A program made the translations under genes and the position numbers. Positions 40,521-50,355 of a DNA stretch of 64,000 bases are shown here, piece by piece. The notes below the pieces were generated by a model that did no database searches, was not told the DNA's origin, and saw nothing but the letters and a program-made list of their open reading frames with translations. This stretch comes from Candidatus Nitrosopumilus sp. (GTDB lineage: Archaea > Thermoproteota > Nitrososphaeria > Nitrososphaerales > Nitrosopumilaceae): the NCBI GenBank assembly GCA_016125975.1, contig JAEFCZ010000044.1, positions 1 through 64,000 on the forward strand, written 5' to 3'. Position 1 is the stretch's first letter, and every line of letters begins with the position of its first letter.

Positions 40521-42689
40521 TTGGTGCGCAAAGAAGAACCTTTGCAGATGCGAATTGGAGAAGCAAAACAAAGAGACGTAGGTAAAAAACGAGCTCGAAT
40601 TGGTCCAGAAGCAATGGATTTTCTTAAAGTAACTCCAGGAGATATTGTCGAAGTTATGGGTTCAAGAACCAGTTGTGCAGTAATTTGGCCAGTTGATGAA
40701 GATGAAAAATTTCCAGACATCATAAGAGTGGATGGACAAACAAGAAAAAATGTTGGTGCATCACTAAATGATATTGTAAAAATTAGAAAAGTAACATCAA
40801 AGATTGCAAAATCAGTTTCATTGACTCCAGTTAATGATTCAGTTACAGTTGATAAGGAATTTACAGATTTTGTCAAAAACAGATTGAAAGGATTGCCAAT
40901 TACACATGGTGATGAAATTTCAGTAATGATTCTAGGAAATTCAATGGACTTTAAAATTACAAAAACTACACCAAAAGGAGTAGTAAAGATAGATCGTTCT
41001 ACCACACTTAACATTTCAACTGAAACTGCAGTTGACAGAAAAGTCAGAGTAACATATGAGGAAGTCGGAGGGTTAGTAGAAAAAGTAAAGGCAATGAGAG
41101 AAATTGTAGAGCTTCCACTAAAACATCCAGAATTATTTTCTAGATTAGGGATTGAACCCCATAGCGGAATTTTACTTTATGGTCCACCTGGATGTGGAAA
41201 GACTTTGCTTGCAAAAGTTATGGCAAGTGAATCAGAAGCTAACATGTTTCCAATTAATGGTCCAGAAATCATGAACAAGTATTATGGCGAAACAGAAGCA
41301 AAACTAAGAGATATTTTCAAAGAGGCAAAAGACAACTCCCCAAGTATAATTTTCATTGATGAAATTGATGCTATTGCTCCAAAAAGGGAAGAAGCATACG
41401 GAGATGTTGAAAAAAGAGTGGTTGCCCAACTTTTGGCTTTAATGGACGGTCTAAATGATAGAGGAAACGTCATTGTTCTTGGCGCAACAAATAGACCAGA
41501 CAGCGTCGATCCCGCACTTAGAAGACCAGGCAGATTTGACAGAGAGTTTGAGATTTCAGTTCCAAATGAAGATGGCAGAATAGAAATTCTCCAAATCCAC
41601 ACAAGAGGAATGCCAATTGATGATGACATTGATCTAAAAGATTTGGCATCAGAATTACATGGATACACTGGTGCAGATATCAAATCATTATGTAGAGAAG
41701 CTGCAATGAAATCGATTCGAAGATATTTACCAGAAATAGATCTTGAAACAGAAAAAATTCCTTCCGAAGTATTACAATCAATGAAGATCAAATTAATCGA
41801 CTTTTATGATGCGATGCACGAAGTTGTTCCTACTGCAATGAGAGAGGTCTATGTAGAACGGCCTAAAATTTGGTGGCAAGATGTAGGAGGACTAGATGAA
41901 ATCAAAAAATCATTAACGGATAATCTAATTTTAGCAATGAATGAACCAAGCAAATTCACAAAGATGGGAATCAAACCTCCAAAAGGTGCATTGATTTATG
42001 GTCCACCTGGATGTGGAAAGACTTTGCTTGGAAGAGCACTTGCAACAGAAACTGGTGCAAACATGATTTTAGTCAGAGGTCCTGAAATTCTTTCAAAATG
42101 GGTTGGTGAATCTGAAAAAGCTGTTAGAGAAATTTTTAGAAAGGCAAAAGCATCATCTCCATGTGTGGTTATTTTTGATGAATTAGATTCACTTGCACGA
42201 AATAAATCTGGCGAAGGAGGAGTAGGAGAAAATATTCTCAGTCAATTACTTACAGAAATTGAAGAGGGGATTTCTTCACGTGTTGTAGTAATAGGAATTA
42301 CAAACAGACCAGATGTAGTAGATAATTCACTATTGAGGACAGGAAGATTAGATTTAGTCTTGTATGTAGCACCTCCGGATGAAAAGGGACGATTAGAAAT
42401 TATCAAAATCTTGACAAAAAAAATGCCATTAACAAGTGATGTAAAGTTACAAGAGATTGCAGTAGCAACTCAAAATTATACAGGTGCAGATTTAGCCGCA
42501 TTATGTAGAGAAGCAGCAGTTCAAGCCATGCAAAATAACACAGTAAAGATATCCAGTCAAGACTTTGCAAATAGTTTGAAACATGTTAGACCATCAATTA
42601 CAAAAGAAGTTGATCAATGGTACAAATCGGTGAAGGAAAGTATATCTAACGTAGTACCAAAGACAGGAGATAAAACATTCTACGGATAA
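40521..42689 (+). CDS. CDC48/VCP-type AAA+ ATPase
   Basis: Two AAA modules (GPPGCGKTLLAK, GPPGCGKTLLGR) after a double-psi N domain. Confidence 0.97.
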   Translation: MVRKEEPLQMRIGEAKQRDVGKKRARIGPEAMDFLKVTPGDIVEVMGSRTSCAVIWPVDEDEKFPDIIRVDGQTRKNVGASLNDIVKIRKVTSKIAKSVSLTPVNDSVTVDKEFTDFVKNRLKGLPITHGDEISVMILGNSMDFKITKTTPKGVVKIDRSTTLNISTETAVDRKVRVTYEEVGGLVEKVKAMREIVELPLKHPELFSRLGIEPHSGILLYGPPGCGKTLLAKVMASESEANMFPINGPEIMNKYYGETEAKLRDIFKEAKDNSPSIIFIDEIDAIAPKREEAYGDVEKRVVAQLLALMDGLNDRGNVIVLGATNRPDSVDPALRRPGRFDREFEISVPNEDGRIEILQIHTRGMPIDDDIDLKDLASELHGYTGADIKSLCREAAMKSIRRYLPEIDLETEKIPSEVLQSMKIKLIDFYDAMHEVVPTAMREVYVERPKIWWQDVGGLDEIKKSLTDNLILAMNEPSKFTKMGIKPPKGALIYGPPGCGKTLLGRALATETGANMILVRGPEILSKWVGESEKAVREIFRKAKASSPCVVIFDELDSLARNKSGEGGVGENILSQLLTEIEEGISSRVVVIGITNRPDVVDNSLLRTGRLDLVLYVAPPDEKGRLEIIKILTKKMPLTSDVKLQEIAVATQNYTGADLAALCREAAVQAMQNNTVKISSQDFANSLKHVRPSITKEVDQWYKSVKESISNVVPKTGDKTFYG

Positions 42690-42691
42690 AA

Positions 42692-42988
42692 ATGGCAATA
42701 CCAATCAGAAATACAGTATTTGATAAGATTAAAGATGCAGGTTCACTAACAGATATTGAGCTTTACAAAATTTTAACAAAAGATGGGTTTACCATGGCAG
42801 ATGCCAAATTCAACAAGATACTTTTAGATTTAGAGATTCTTGGACTCATCAAAGTGTCTTGGATTACAAAAGATGAACGTAGAATAGAGGTTTTCGTAGT
42901 TAAAGAAGAAATCGATGAAGTCGATGAACAAAATAAGGAAATGATGGAAAAAGACTATGAAGCAAGTTTCCCAGGTTTTGAAAAATAA
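42692..42988 (+). CDS. conserved hypothetical protein, winged-helix-like
   Basis: KIDKI-like helical N-terminus with SLTDIELYKILTKDGFTMADAKFNKILLDLEILGLIKVSW. Confidence 0.65.
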   Translation: MAIPIRNTVFDKIKDAGSLTDIELYKILTKDGFTMADAKFNKILLDLEILGLIKVSWITKDERRIEVFVVKEEIDEVDEQNKEMMEKDYEASFPGFEK

Positions 42989-42991
42989 TTC

Positions 42992-43885
42992 CTAAAACAA
43001 AGGAATATGAAATGCTGCATCTAATGCAACGGCCACAAAAATTATTGTAAGATATGGTGCAGTAACTTTGTATGCCTTCCAAGCAAATTCAGATGTAGGA
43101 GTCTTTGTGAGTTTGTAATGATATGCTAACATCAATCCACCAGATACTGCTGCAATTATAGTGTACACAACACCCATTCCATCAGGAATAAAAGAAAGAA
43201 TCAAAGAGTAAGGAAGTAAAATTATCGTATTTCCTAAAATGTACTTTGAAGTTTTTTGCATTCCAATTACAACAGGTAACATAGGAACTTCAGCTTGTGC
43301 ATATTCATCTTTAATTTTCATTGCAAGACACCAAAAGTGAGATGGGGTCCAAACAAAAACAAGAAATCCAACTAAGAATCCTAAAAGATCCATACTTCCA
43401 GTAGCTGCAGACCAACCAGCCCATGCAGCTGCACTACCTGCAATACCACCAATCACAATGTTTGAAGTGTTTAGACGTTTAAGCCAAGCAGTGTAAATAA
43501 TAACATAAGAGAAAATTCCGACTGCGATAAAGAATGCAGAACCTGCATTTAATGCAAAAAATCCGTAAATAACAGACACACAACTTACAGCCAAACCATA
43601 TATCAAAACATGAGATGCTGCCATTCGTCCAGAGGGAATAGGTCTCTTGCTTGTTCGTTCCATCTTTAGATCAATGTCTCGGTCATAATAGTGATTCAAA
43701 GCACTAGAACCTGCAGATGCCAATGCACCAGCTATAATGATATGCAAATACGACCAATAATCTAGTTCGGGAGTACCAGGAACCAGTTTACTTGCAGCAT
43801 ACATTGATGTAACTGCAGTAATCACTAGAAGAACAACTATCCTTGGTTTGGATATTTCCATTATTTCATTAAATCCCAATCTCAC
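42992..43885 (-). CDS. ctaB: protoheme IX farnesyltransferase (heme O synthase)
   Basis: NHYYDRDIDLKMERTSKRPIPSGR, UbiA-type prenyltransferase. Confidence 0.95.
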   Translation of the reverse strand: MRLGFNEIMEISKPRIVVLLVITAVTSMYAASKLVPGTPELDYWSYLHIIIAGALASAGSSALNHYYDRDIDLKMERTSKRPIPSGRMAASHVLIYGLAVSCVSVIYGFFALNAGSAFFIAVGIFSYVIIYTAWLKRLNTSNIVIGGIAGSAAAWAGWSAATGSMDLLGFLVGFLVFVWTPSHFWCLAMKIKDEYAQAEVPMLPVVIGMQKTSKYILGNTIILLPYSLILSFIPDGMGVVYTIIAAVSGGLMLAYHYKLTKTPTSEFAWKAYKVTAPYLTIIFVAVALDAAFHIPLF

Positions 43886-43977
43886 TCTATCCTAGTCCAA
43901 AGCCATTTAATTTCTTCGTCTATTGATCCATACTATTTCAAAAGGAATAAGTATCTCAGTCCTACCAGCTACGTTAA

Positions 43978-45071
43978 ATGAGTAATTGGGACCTCATGAT
44001 GCCGGGAATGGGACTCACATCCATAGGATTGGCTGGAGTCGTCATATCATACGCCGAGATAGCACATACATTCATTGATGGAATGCATGCGTTGACGGGT
44101 CTTACCATGTTTATTGGATTGATATTCTTGGCAACAGGTATCTTAGATGGAGGAGTCTCAACTAGCAATAGAGCAAAGGCAACAGTTTTGGTAATTGCAT
44201 CTATTTCCTTAGGATTTGGAATGTTTGCGTTTACGATGAATACTTCGGCATATACTGTTACAATTGCTGGAATTTTGATGGCAATAGCATTCCCAGCAAT
44301 CATCATAGCATATCTTGCAATGAAACATCCGCAATACTTGAAACCAGTAGGTTCCATAGTTGGAATGGCATCAGCTGCAGGAATTATTGCATGGGTTGCA
44401 TTTGGATTTGTTAGTCCAGATGCATATTTGATTCCTGAAGAAGTGGTAGTAGAAGAACCAAGTGCTGAAGAAGTTGCACCAGCAGGACCAATATTTCCAA
44501 TTGAGATTCTTGAAGGTTCAGCTGTAGAAGGAAACCCAGATTATGCACCAGATGCAGTAATTGTTCAACAAGGGCATACTGTAGAATGGATAAATGTAGA
44601 TTCTGCTGCACATACTGCAACTAGTTCTGCAGACTTTGGAGAAACATTTGACACAGGATTATTAGGTCCAGGAGAATCATTTACACTAGATACAACTAAT
44701 TTAGAAATTGGAGAGTATGAATATTTCTGTATTGTACATCCTTGGATGATTGCAACATTAACTATTGAAGGTGCAAAAGAACCAATCAAAGTAGTAATGC
44801 CAGCAGGTGCAGCAATTCCAGAAGATGGACAAATCTATTATGATCCTGAAGTAATTACAGTATCTGTAGGAGATACTGTTTTGTGGGACAATGCAGACAA
44901 CACAGTACACACTGTGACATCAGGATACCACCTACAGAAACAACAGGGGTATTTGATTCTGAAATGATGTCAGCAGGAGATAGTTTTGAGTTTACATTTA
45001 CTGATGCAGGAAGTTATGATTATTACTGTACATTCCATCCATGGATGGTAGGAACTGTTAACGTAGAATAG
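43978..45071 (+). pseudogene. membrane protein with two plastocyanin-like cupredoxin domains; second domain frameshifted near 44923
   Basis: Four TM segments, then YEYFCIVHPWM (domain 1) and, in another frame, PPTETTGVFDSEMMSAGDSFEFTFTDAGSYDYYCTFHPWMVGTVNVE* (domain 2). Confidence 0.85.
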
Positions 45072-45073
45072 AT

Positions 45074-45466
45074 TTGCAGAAAATTATCTTATCAAGTTCA
45101 GATAAAAAAATTCTAACAGAACATGCTGAAAATGAAAAACCAAATGAATCATGTGCCATATTATTTGGTAAAAATAATGTAGTTTCAGAAGTATTTCTGA
45201 CAAAAAATGTTGAAGAATCACCCACAAATTTTACCATTTCAAATGAACAGCTTATTGAAGGATACAAGATTGCTGAAGAGAAAAAGGTAGATGTGATAGG
45301 TATTTTTCACTCACATCCAAATTCTGAGGCATATCCATCAAACACAGATAAAAAATTCATGCAAAGCAACCCAGTAGTATGGATAATTTACTCTGGAGCA
45401 ACCAAGGATTTTAGAGCATATCTTTTAGAATCAGAGATAAAAGAAATCGCAGTTGAAGAAAAATAA
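45074..45466 (+). CDS. JAMM/MPN-domain metalloprotease-like protein
   Basis: ESCAILFG and GIFHSHPNSEAYPSNTDKKFM (HxHxnSxxD). Confidence 0.9.
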   Translation: MQKIILSSSDKKILTEHAENEKPNESCAILFGKNNVVSEVFLTKNVEESPTNFTISNEQLIEGYKIAEEKKVDVIGIFHSHPNSEAYPSNTDKKFMQSNPVVWIIYSGATKDFRAYLLESEIKEIAVEEK

Positions 45467-45850
45467 TCAGGCCTTTCTAAAGGTGGCCTTTGTTCCATCA
45501 GCCACACTGAGAATAGATTTGTCAGGAGAGACTACTTTGCCAATAATATTTACTGGTGATGCAGGAGTTATTTCTCCAGGTTCACCAATTGGAGTAGGCC
45601 CATAAAACAAACAGATAGCTTTGCCTGTTGGCCAATAAGCAACATCATTTAATTCCACAGGAGATTTTGCATTTTCTTCAGGTTGGTTAATTGGGGATTT
45701 AGAAGAATAGATTTCATCACCCCACACATTAAGATCTACTGTAAAAGGTAATTTTTCTACAAATTCATTTACAGTTTTTGGAGAATGAGAGTCATCTAAT
45801 TCTAAGATTATTTTTGATGAATCAACATCAACATATACTGTATGTTTCAT
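45467..45850 (-). CDS. cyclophilin-like fold protein
   Basis: SPKTVNEFVEKLPF...GDEIYSS...NDVAYWPTGKAICLFYGPTPI. Confidence 0.75.
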   Translation of the reverse strand: MKHTVYVDVDSSKIILELDDSHSPKTVNEFVEKLPFTVDLNVWGDEIYSSKSPINQPEENAKSPVELNDVAYWPTGKAICLFYGPTPIGEPGEITPASPVNIIGKVVSPDKSILSVADGTKATFRKA

Positions 45851-45884
45851 AATTTTCTAAAAGATTTGACATACATAATAATAC

Positions 45885-45995
45885 TCAGTTTATTCTATCT
45901 CGCAGTTGGTGACAATCGCAAATACATCCTTTTTGACATTTGATTCTTTTACAGTCAGAGCAGATGTTTTTGTTCCAATAAGGTGCAGTGTTCAT
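45885..45995 (-). CDS. 36-aa Cys-rich microprotein (candidate)
   Basis: MNTAPYWNKNICSDCKRIKCQKGCICDCHQLRDRIN*; below the ORF-track cutoff. Confidence 0.45.
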   Translation of the reverse strand: MNTAPYWNKNICSDCKRIKCQKGCICDCHQLRDRIN

Positions 45996-45996
45996 G

Positions 45997-46218
45997 TCAA
46001 TACCTTTGAGTAATTTTGTAAGAACCTCTCTTCATCAAGATTATGATTCTAAGCAAGAACACTACCCATATTCCTATCAATAGAACATAAAGAATTGTAG
46101 CACCAGAATTTTCAGGAATTGGTGGTTCTTCAATTTCAGAAGGCGGTTCAAATGGAGCAACATAAGATATTCCAAGAAATATAGTAATTACAACAAGTAT
46201 TATGATTGGTAGAACCAT
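45997..46218 (-). CDS. small membrane protein
   Basis: Two TM segments. Confidence 0.5.
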   Translation of the reverse strand: MVLPIIILVVITIFLGISYVAPFEPPSEIEEPPIPENSGATILYVLLIGIWVVFLLRIIILMKRGSYKITQRY

Positions 46219-46222
46219 TTCT

Positions 46223-46684
46223 CTAGTTATATGGGCTATAATTTGTAAAAATCTTTACGACAGAATGAAAGTAAATATCTCTAATATCATCTTCAGTAGA
46301 TACTGCAAATAGATTTACAATATCAGATGCAGTAATAATTCCCACTACATTGTCATTATCAATAACAGGTAATTTTCTAATCCCTCTCTCATGCATTAAA
46401 TCAGCAGCAGATCTAATAGAATCATCAGAACCAACTGAGTACATAGGAGATGACATGATTTGTTTTACAGGAGTAGTTATAGGATATGCATGAGCAACGA
46501 CTTTAGCTGAAAAATCTCTATCAGTAACAATTCCAACAGGAGTATTATTTTCCATTACAATTACTGCCCCAACCTTTGCATCTTCCATCATTTTTGCAGC
46601 TTCATTTACGTTCAATGAAGAATCTGCAGATACAACAGATTTTGTCATTACATCAGCAATAGTCAAGGTTTTTCCATTAGACAT
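46223..46684 (-). CDS. CBS-domain pair protein
   Basis: GIVTDRDFSAKVVA and GIRKLPVIDNDNVVGIITASDIV. Confidence 0.93.
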   Translation of the reverse strand: MSNGKTLTIADVMTKSVVSADSSLNVNEAAKMMEDAKVGAVIVMENNTPVGIVTDRDFSAKVVAHAYPITTPVKQIMSSPMYSVGSDDSIRSAADLMHERGIRKLPVIDNDNVVGIITASDIVNLFAVSTEDDIRDIYFHSVVKIFTNYSPYN

Positions 46685-46797
46685 TCTCGATTCAATTACA
46701 GTAATTTGTTATTTTAGACTCTTCCAGAATATCAAGAGTGAAAATCATAAAAGATAATCACAATTCATTTTAAATTGAAAATTAATGTGAAGGTATC

Positions 46798-47223
46798 ATG
46801 GTAGGTAAAATTTCAAAAATTCTTGTTCCATTAGATGGTTCTTCAAACTCCTTTAGAGGATTAGATATGGCAATTCATATGGCAAGAGAAAGTCATGCCA
46901 CCATTACTGGAATATACATACTTGGAATCACAAAACCCAGAACCAATGATCCAATAACACCGGTAGAAAAAATCCTATTAGAACATGCACAAAAGATAAT
47001 GAAAAAAGCAAAACTAAGAGCAGCAAAAAAAGGAATTTTGTTTTTTGATAGAGTTTCGTATGGAGATGAAGGAAAAAGGATTGTAGAGATTGCTGAGAAA
47101 AACAAGTTTGATCTTATAGTTATTGGTTCAAGAGGCATAGGAGCTGCAAAGGAGATGTTCTTTGGAAGCACATCAAATTATGTGCTCCATAAATCAAAGA
47201 AACCAGTTCTAATTGCAAAATGA
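46798..47223 (+). CDS. universal stress protein (UspA family)
   Basis: KILVPLDGSSNSFRGLDMAI and LIVIGSRGIGAAKEMFFGSTSNYVLH. Confidence 0.95.
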   Translation: MVGKISKILVPLDGSSNSFRGLDMAIHMARESHATITGIYILGITKPRTNDPITPVEKILLEHAQKIMKKAKLRAAKKGILFFDRVSYGDEGKRIVEIAEKNKFDLIVIGSRGIGAAKEMFFGSTSNYVLHKSKKPVLIAK

Positions 47224-47303
47224 TTTGCTCATGCATAATTACACAGGATTAGAATGTAGAATTTCATTTTGAATTAAATATGCCTTTTTTTTTGATTAAA
47301 TTT

Positions 47304-47561
47304 ATGGAAATTCACGTATACGACACTTATGTCAAAGCAGCAGATGGTCATACCATGCACTTTGATGTAATTACTGGTGAAAAAGATCACGACAAAGCCA
47401 TCACATATGGTAAAGAGTGGTTAAAATCCATCGGAGAGGAAAACGCAACAATGACTCAAAACGAATGTCAATTCTGCCACTCTCAAGGTGCACCAGAGCC
47501 TGTTGAACAGGCAATTAAGGAAAACGGCTACTTTATCCAAAAAATGGAAGGCTGTCCTTAA
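47304..47561 (+). CDS. DUF2024-family protein
   Basis: MEIHVYDTYVKAADGHTMHFDVIT...NECQFCHSQGAPEPVEQAIKENGYFIQKMEGC. Confidence 0.75.
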   Translation: MEIHVYDTYVKAADGHTMHFDVITGEKDHDKAITYGKEWLKSIGEENATMTQNECQFCHSQGAPEPVEQAIKENGYFIQKMEGCP

Positions 47562-47618
47562 ACATTTTTTCCTTTTTCTACAAGACACATTTTTTAGATT
47601 AACAAATTACTTGGTTGT

Positions 47619-47804
47619 ATGGATGAACAAAAATATTCAAAGTGTACAGTAGAAGGAGAAAAGAAAACAAGATGGATTTGTGGATGTTTTCAAACTGCAG
47701 ATAATTACTTCAAATTCTGTGATGCACACAATGAAACTTTGAAAAAAGCAATTCAAGCTCAGATTGATGAATTAGATATGACTTTGATTGTTGAAGAAAA
47801 TTAA
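47619..47804 (+). CDS. hypothetical small Cys-containing protein
   Basis: 61-aa ORF with CGCFQ...FCDAH. Confidence 0.55.
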   Translation: MDEQKYSKCTVEGEKKTRWICGCFQTADNYFKFCDAHNETLKKAIQAQIDELDMTLIVEEN

Positions 47805-49840
47805 AGTGCTATTATTGCAACAAATGCAGATACGAATACAATTGCAATTGTATTTAGCAATTTGATTACAGTGTTAAGTGCAGGACCTGCAGTGTCTTTG
47901 TATGGATCACCAATGATATCACCTACAACTGCTACTTTGTGAACTTCAGAACCTTTTTCACCTTTCATTTCAACTAGTTTCTTTGCATTATCCCATGCAC
48001 CACCAGTGTTTGCTAAGTGGTATGCAAGTAAAATTCCAGTAACTACAGCACCCATTAGTAATCCGGCTACTGCAGTTGGACCTAGTAAAACACCCAAAAT
48101 GATTGGAGCAATAATTGCAACAATTGCAGGTTTCCAAAGTTCTCTAATTGAAGCAGCAGTTGCAATATCTACACATTTAGCATAATCTGGTTTAGATTTA
48201 CCAGTAAGGATTTCTGGATCTGATTTGAATTGTCTTCTTACCTCATCTACCATCTTTCCAGCAGCACGAGACACACCGTTGATTAGTTGACCTGTGATGA
48301 TAAATGGAATTAATCCACCAATTAAAAGACCAACAATAATTGCAGGATTTGTTAAACTATAATCTAAATCTAAAACACCTTCAAAGATGTGAGCAGCTTC
48401 GAATTGGAATGCCTGAATCATGGCTAGTGCAGCTAATGCGGCACTTGCAATAGCAAATCCCTTTGTAACTGCTTTAGTAGTATTACCAACTGCATCAATT
48501 TCATCTGTAACTTTACGGTTCTCTTCACCCATTCCAGTCATCTCAACAATACCACCTGCATTATCTGCAATTGGACCAAATGCATCAATACTTAGAACAA
48601 TTCCTGCAAGACTCAACATTGCCATTGCAGTTAAAGCAGTTCCAAAGATTCCATACAATACTGGATCTGCACCTTCAGGAGCTGCAGCAGCTGCAATACT
48701 GTAAGAGATGATGATTGCAACAACTAGCGCAATCATAAATGGTCCTGTTGATTGCATGCCTTTGATAATTCCCATTAATGTTAATGATGCGTATCCCCAC
48801 TTTGCAGAGTCTGCAATTTCGTTTACTGGTCCATGTTTGTAACTAGTATAATTATCAGTAATTTTTTGAATTACTGGAACTAAGATGACACCAATTACAG
48901 TTGTCCCGAATAAAGCAATTCCTGCTGTAGACTGTTCAATGAATTGTGTGATAAAGACATAGTTTAATCCAATAGCAATTGCAGCTGAAACATAAAATGA
49001 ACGATTAAGAGGTTTCATTACATCTGTTACGCCTTTAGAGCCAACAATAACAACACCAATGATTGATGCAATCATTCCAGATGAACCAATTAGGATTGGA
49101 TAAAGGAAATAGTTTGGTGCACCAATTAATGCGGCAATTAGTAATGCTGCTAAAATTGTAACAATATAAGATTCATAAACATCAGAGCCCATTCCTGCTG
49201 CATCTCCAACGTTATCTCCTACGTTGTCTGCAATAGTTGCAGGATTTCTAGGATCATCTTCAGGAATATTTGCTTCGACTTTTCCTACCAAGTCAGCACC
49301 CATATCTGCAGCCTTTGTGAAAATTCCTCCGCCAATTCGGATAAATAATGCAATTAGACTTGCACCAATTCCAACACCAGCAATTGTGATTGGGTCAGGA
49401 AATACAATGTACAAACCAGCAATTGCCATTAATGCCATTGCAGGTACTGCAAGACCAACAGTTGCACCACCTCTAAAGGCCATAGCAAATGTTTTTCCAA
49501 GTCCTTCATTACTTAGATGAGCAGCTCTTACTGCTGCCTTTACTGTAATTTTTAATGAAATAATTCCTGCAACCGCAGATAATGCTGCGCCAACTGCAAA
49601 TGCAAGTCCGTTTGATGGAGTAAGAAATGCTCCAATAATTACGGTTAACGCAATTGCAACGGGAATGATAATTTTCATCTCTCTTTTTAGAAATGCTGCA
49701 GCACCAACTTTGACAGCATTTGAGATATCCATCATCTCTTTTGTTCCAGCAGGTTGCTTTGAAATCCAAGCAACTAATCCACCAGCGACTAAAAATGATG
49801 CAATTCCTGCGATAAATGGCAGAATCTCAGAGATTTCCAT
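47801..49840 (-). CDS. hppA: membrane-bound proton-translocating pyrophosphatase
   Basis: FTKAADMGADLVGKVEANIPEDDPRNPATIADNVGDNVGD; GNTTKAVTKG; likely start MEISEILPF. Confidence 0.96.
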   Translation of the reverse strand: MEISEILPFIAGIASFLVAGGLVAWISKQPAGTKEMMDISNAVKVGAAAFLKREMKIIIPVAIALTVIIGAFLTPSNGLAFAVGAALSAVAGIISLKITVKAAVRAAHLSNEGLGKTFAMAFRGGATVGLAVPAMALMAIAGLYIVFPDPITIAGVGIGASLIALFIRIGGGIFTKAADMGADLVGKVEANIPEDDPRNPATIADNVGDNVGDAAGMGSDVYESYIVTILAALLIAALIGAPNYFLYPILIGSSGMIASIIGVVIVGSKGVTDVMKPLNRSFYVSAAIAIGLNYVFITQFIEQSTAGIALFGTTVIGVILVPVIQKITDNYTSYKHGPVNEIADSAKWGYASLTLMGIIKGMQSTGPFMIALVVAIIISYSIAAAAAPEGADPVLYGIFGTALTAMAMLSLAGIVLSIDAFGPIADNAGGIVEMTGMGEENRKVTDEIDAVGNTTKAVTKGFAIASAALAALAMIQAFQFEAAHIFEGVLDLDYSLTNPAIIVGLLIGGLIPFIITGQLINGVSRAAGKMVDEVRRQFKSDPEILTGKSKPDYAKCVDIATAASIRELWKPAIVAIIAPIILGVLLGPTAVAGLLMGAVVTGILLAYHLANTGGAWDNAKKLVEMKGEKGSEVHKVAVVGDIIGDPYKDTAGPALNTVIKLLNTIAIVFVSAFVAIIAL

Positions 49841-49875
49841 GTTATACTCGCATGCCCAAGTCTGGGAAATATAAA

Positions 49876-50253
49876 TCAAATAGCGTGTGCTTTGCTTCTT
49901 TTTCTGTATGGCAAAAATGATTTGCCACGCAAGCCCTGCCTTACTAGTTTGTTGAATCTCTTGCCATGGGCAAGGTATGGGAATCGCATGTGGATCAATT
50001 CATGAACAATTGTATTTTCCAAAGTCTTCTCATCAGGAATTTTTCTTACATTTATGAAAACAAGATTATGTTGAAGATAAGATACTCCATAATACTTGTA
50101 AGCAGATGTACGTCTTCCTTCAGTCTTTTCTTTTGGAGCATCAAGAACTTCCTTTGTAGTTAATAGGATAGTAGGTTCAGGAATGGAGAATCGATTAGAA
50201 TAGATTCCAACTTTTTCTAAAATTTGTAATTTCAGTTCAGGGTCAAGTTTCAC
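49876..50253 (-). CDS. SprT/DUF45-like metallopeptidase domain protein
   Basis: TIVHELIHMRFPYLAHGKRFNKLVRQG. Confidence 0.75.
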   Translation of the reverse strand: MKLDPELKLQILEKVGIYSNRFSIPEPTILLTTKEVLDAPKEKTEGRRTSAYKYYGVSYLQHNLVFINVRKIPDEKTLENTIVHELIHMRFPYLAHGKRFNKLVRQGLRGKSFLPYRKRSKAHAI

Positions 50254-50355
50254 ATGATTCAGTCTTACAATCTGTGTTTATTTTGAAGTGTCAGTATTTT
50301 GTATAAGTAAAACTAAATGCATTTGACTTGGTGATAGCGATGTTTAAAGTCAGTT

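Noticed and set aside
41282-41791. 169-aa minus-strand ORF inside CDC48.
   Set aside because: Shadow ORF of a strongly conserved AAA+ ATPase.
43974-44357. 127-aa minus-strand ORF over the cupredoxin membrane protein.
   Set aside because: Antisense of a TM region, typical shadow ORF.
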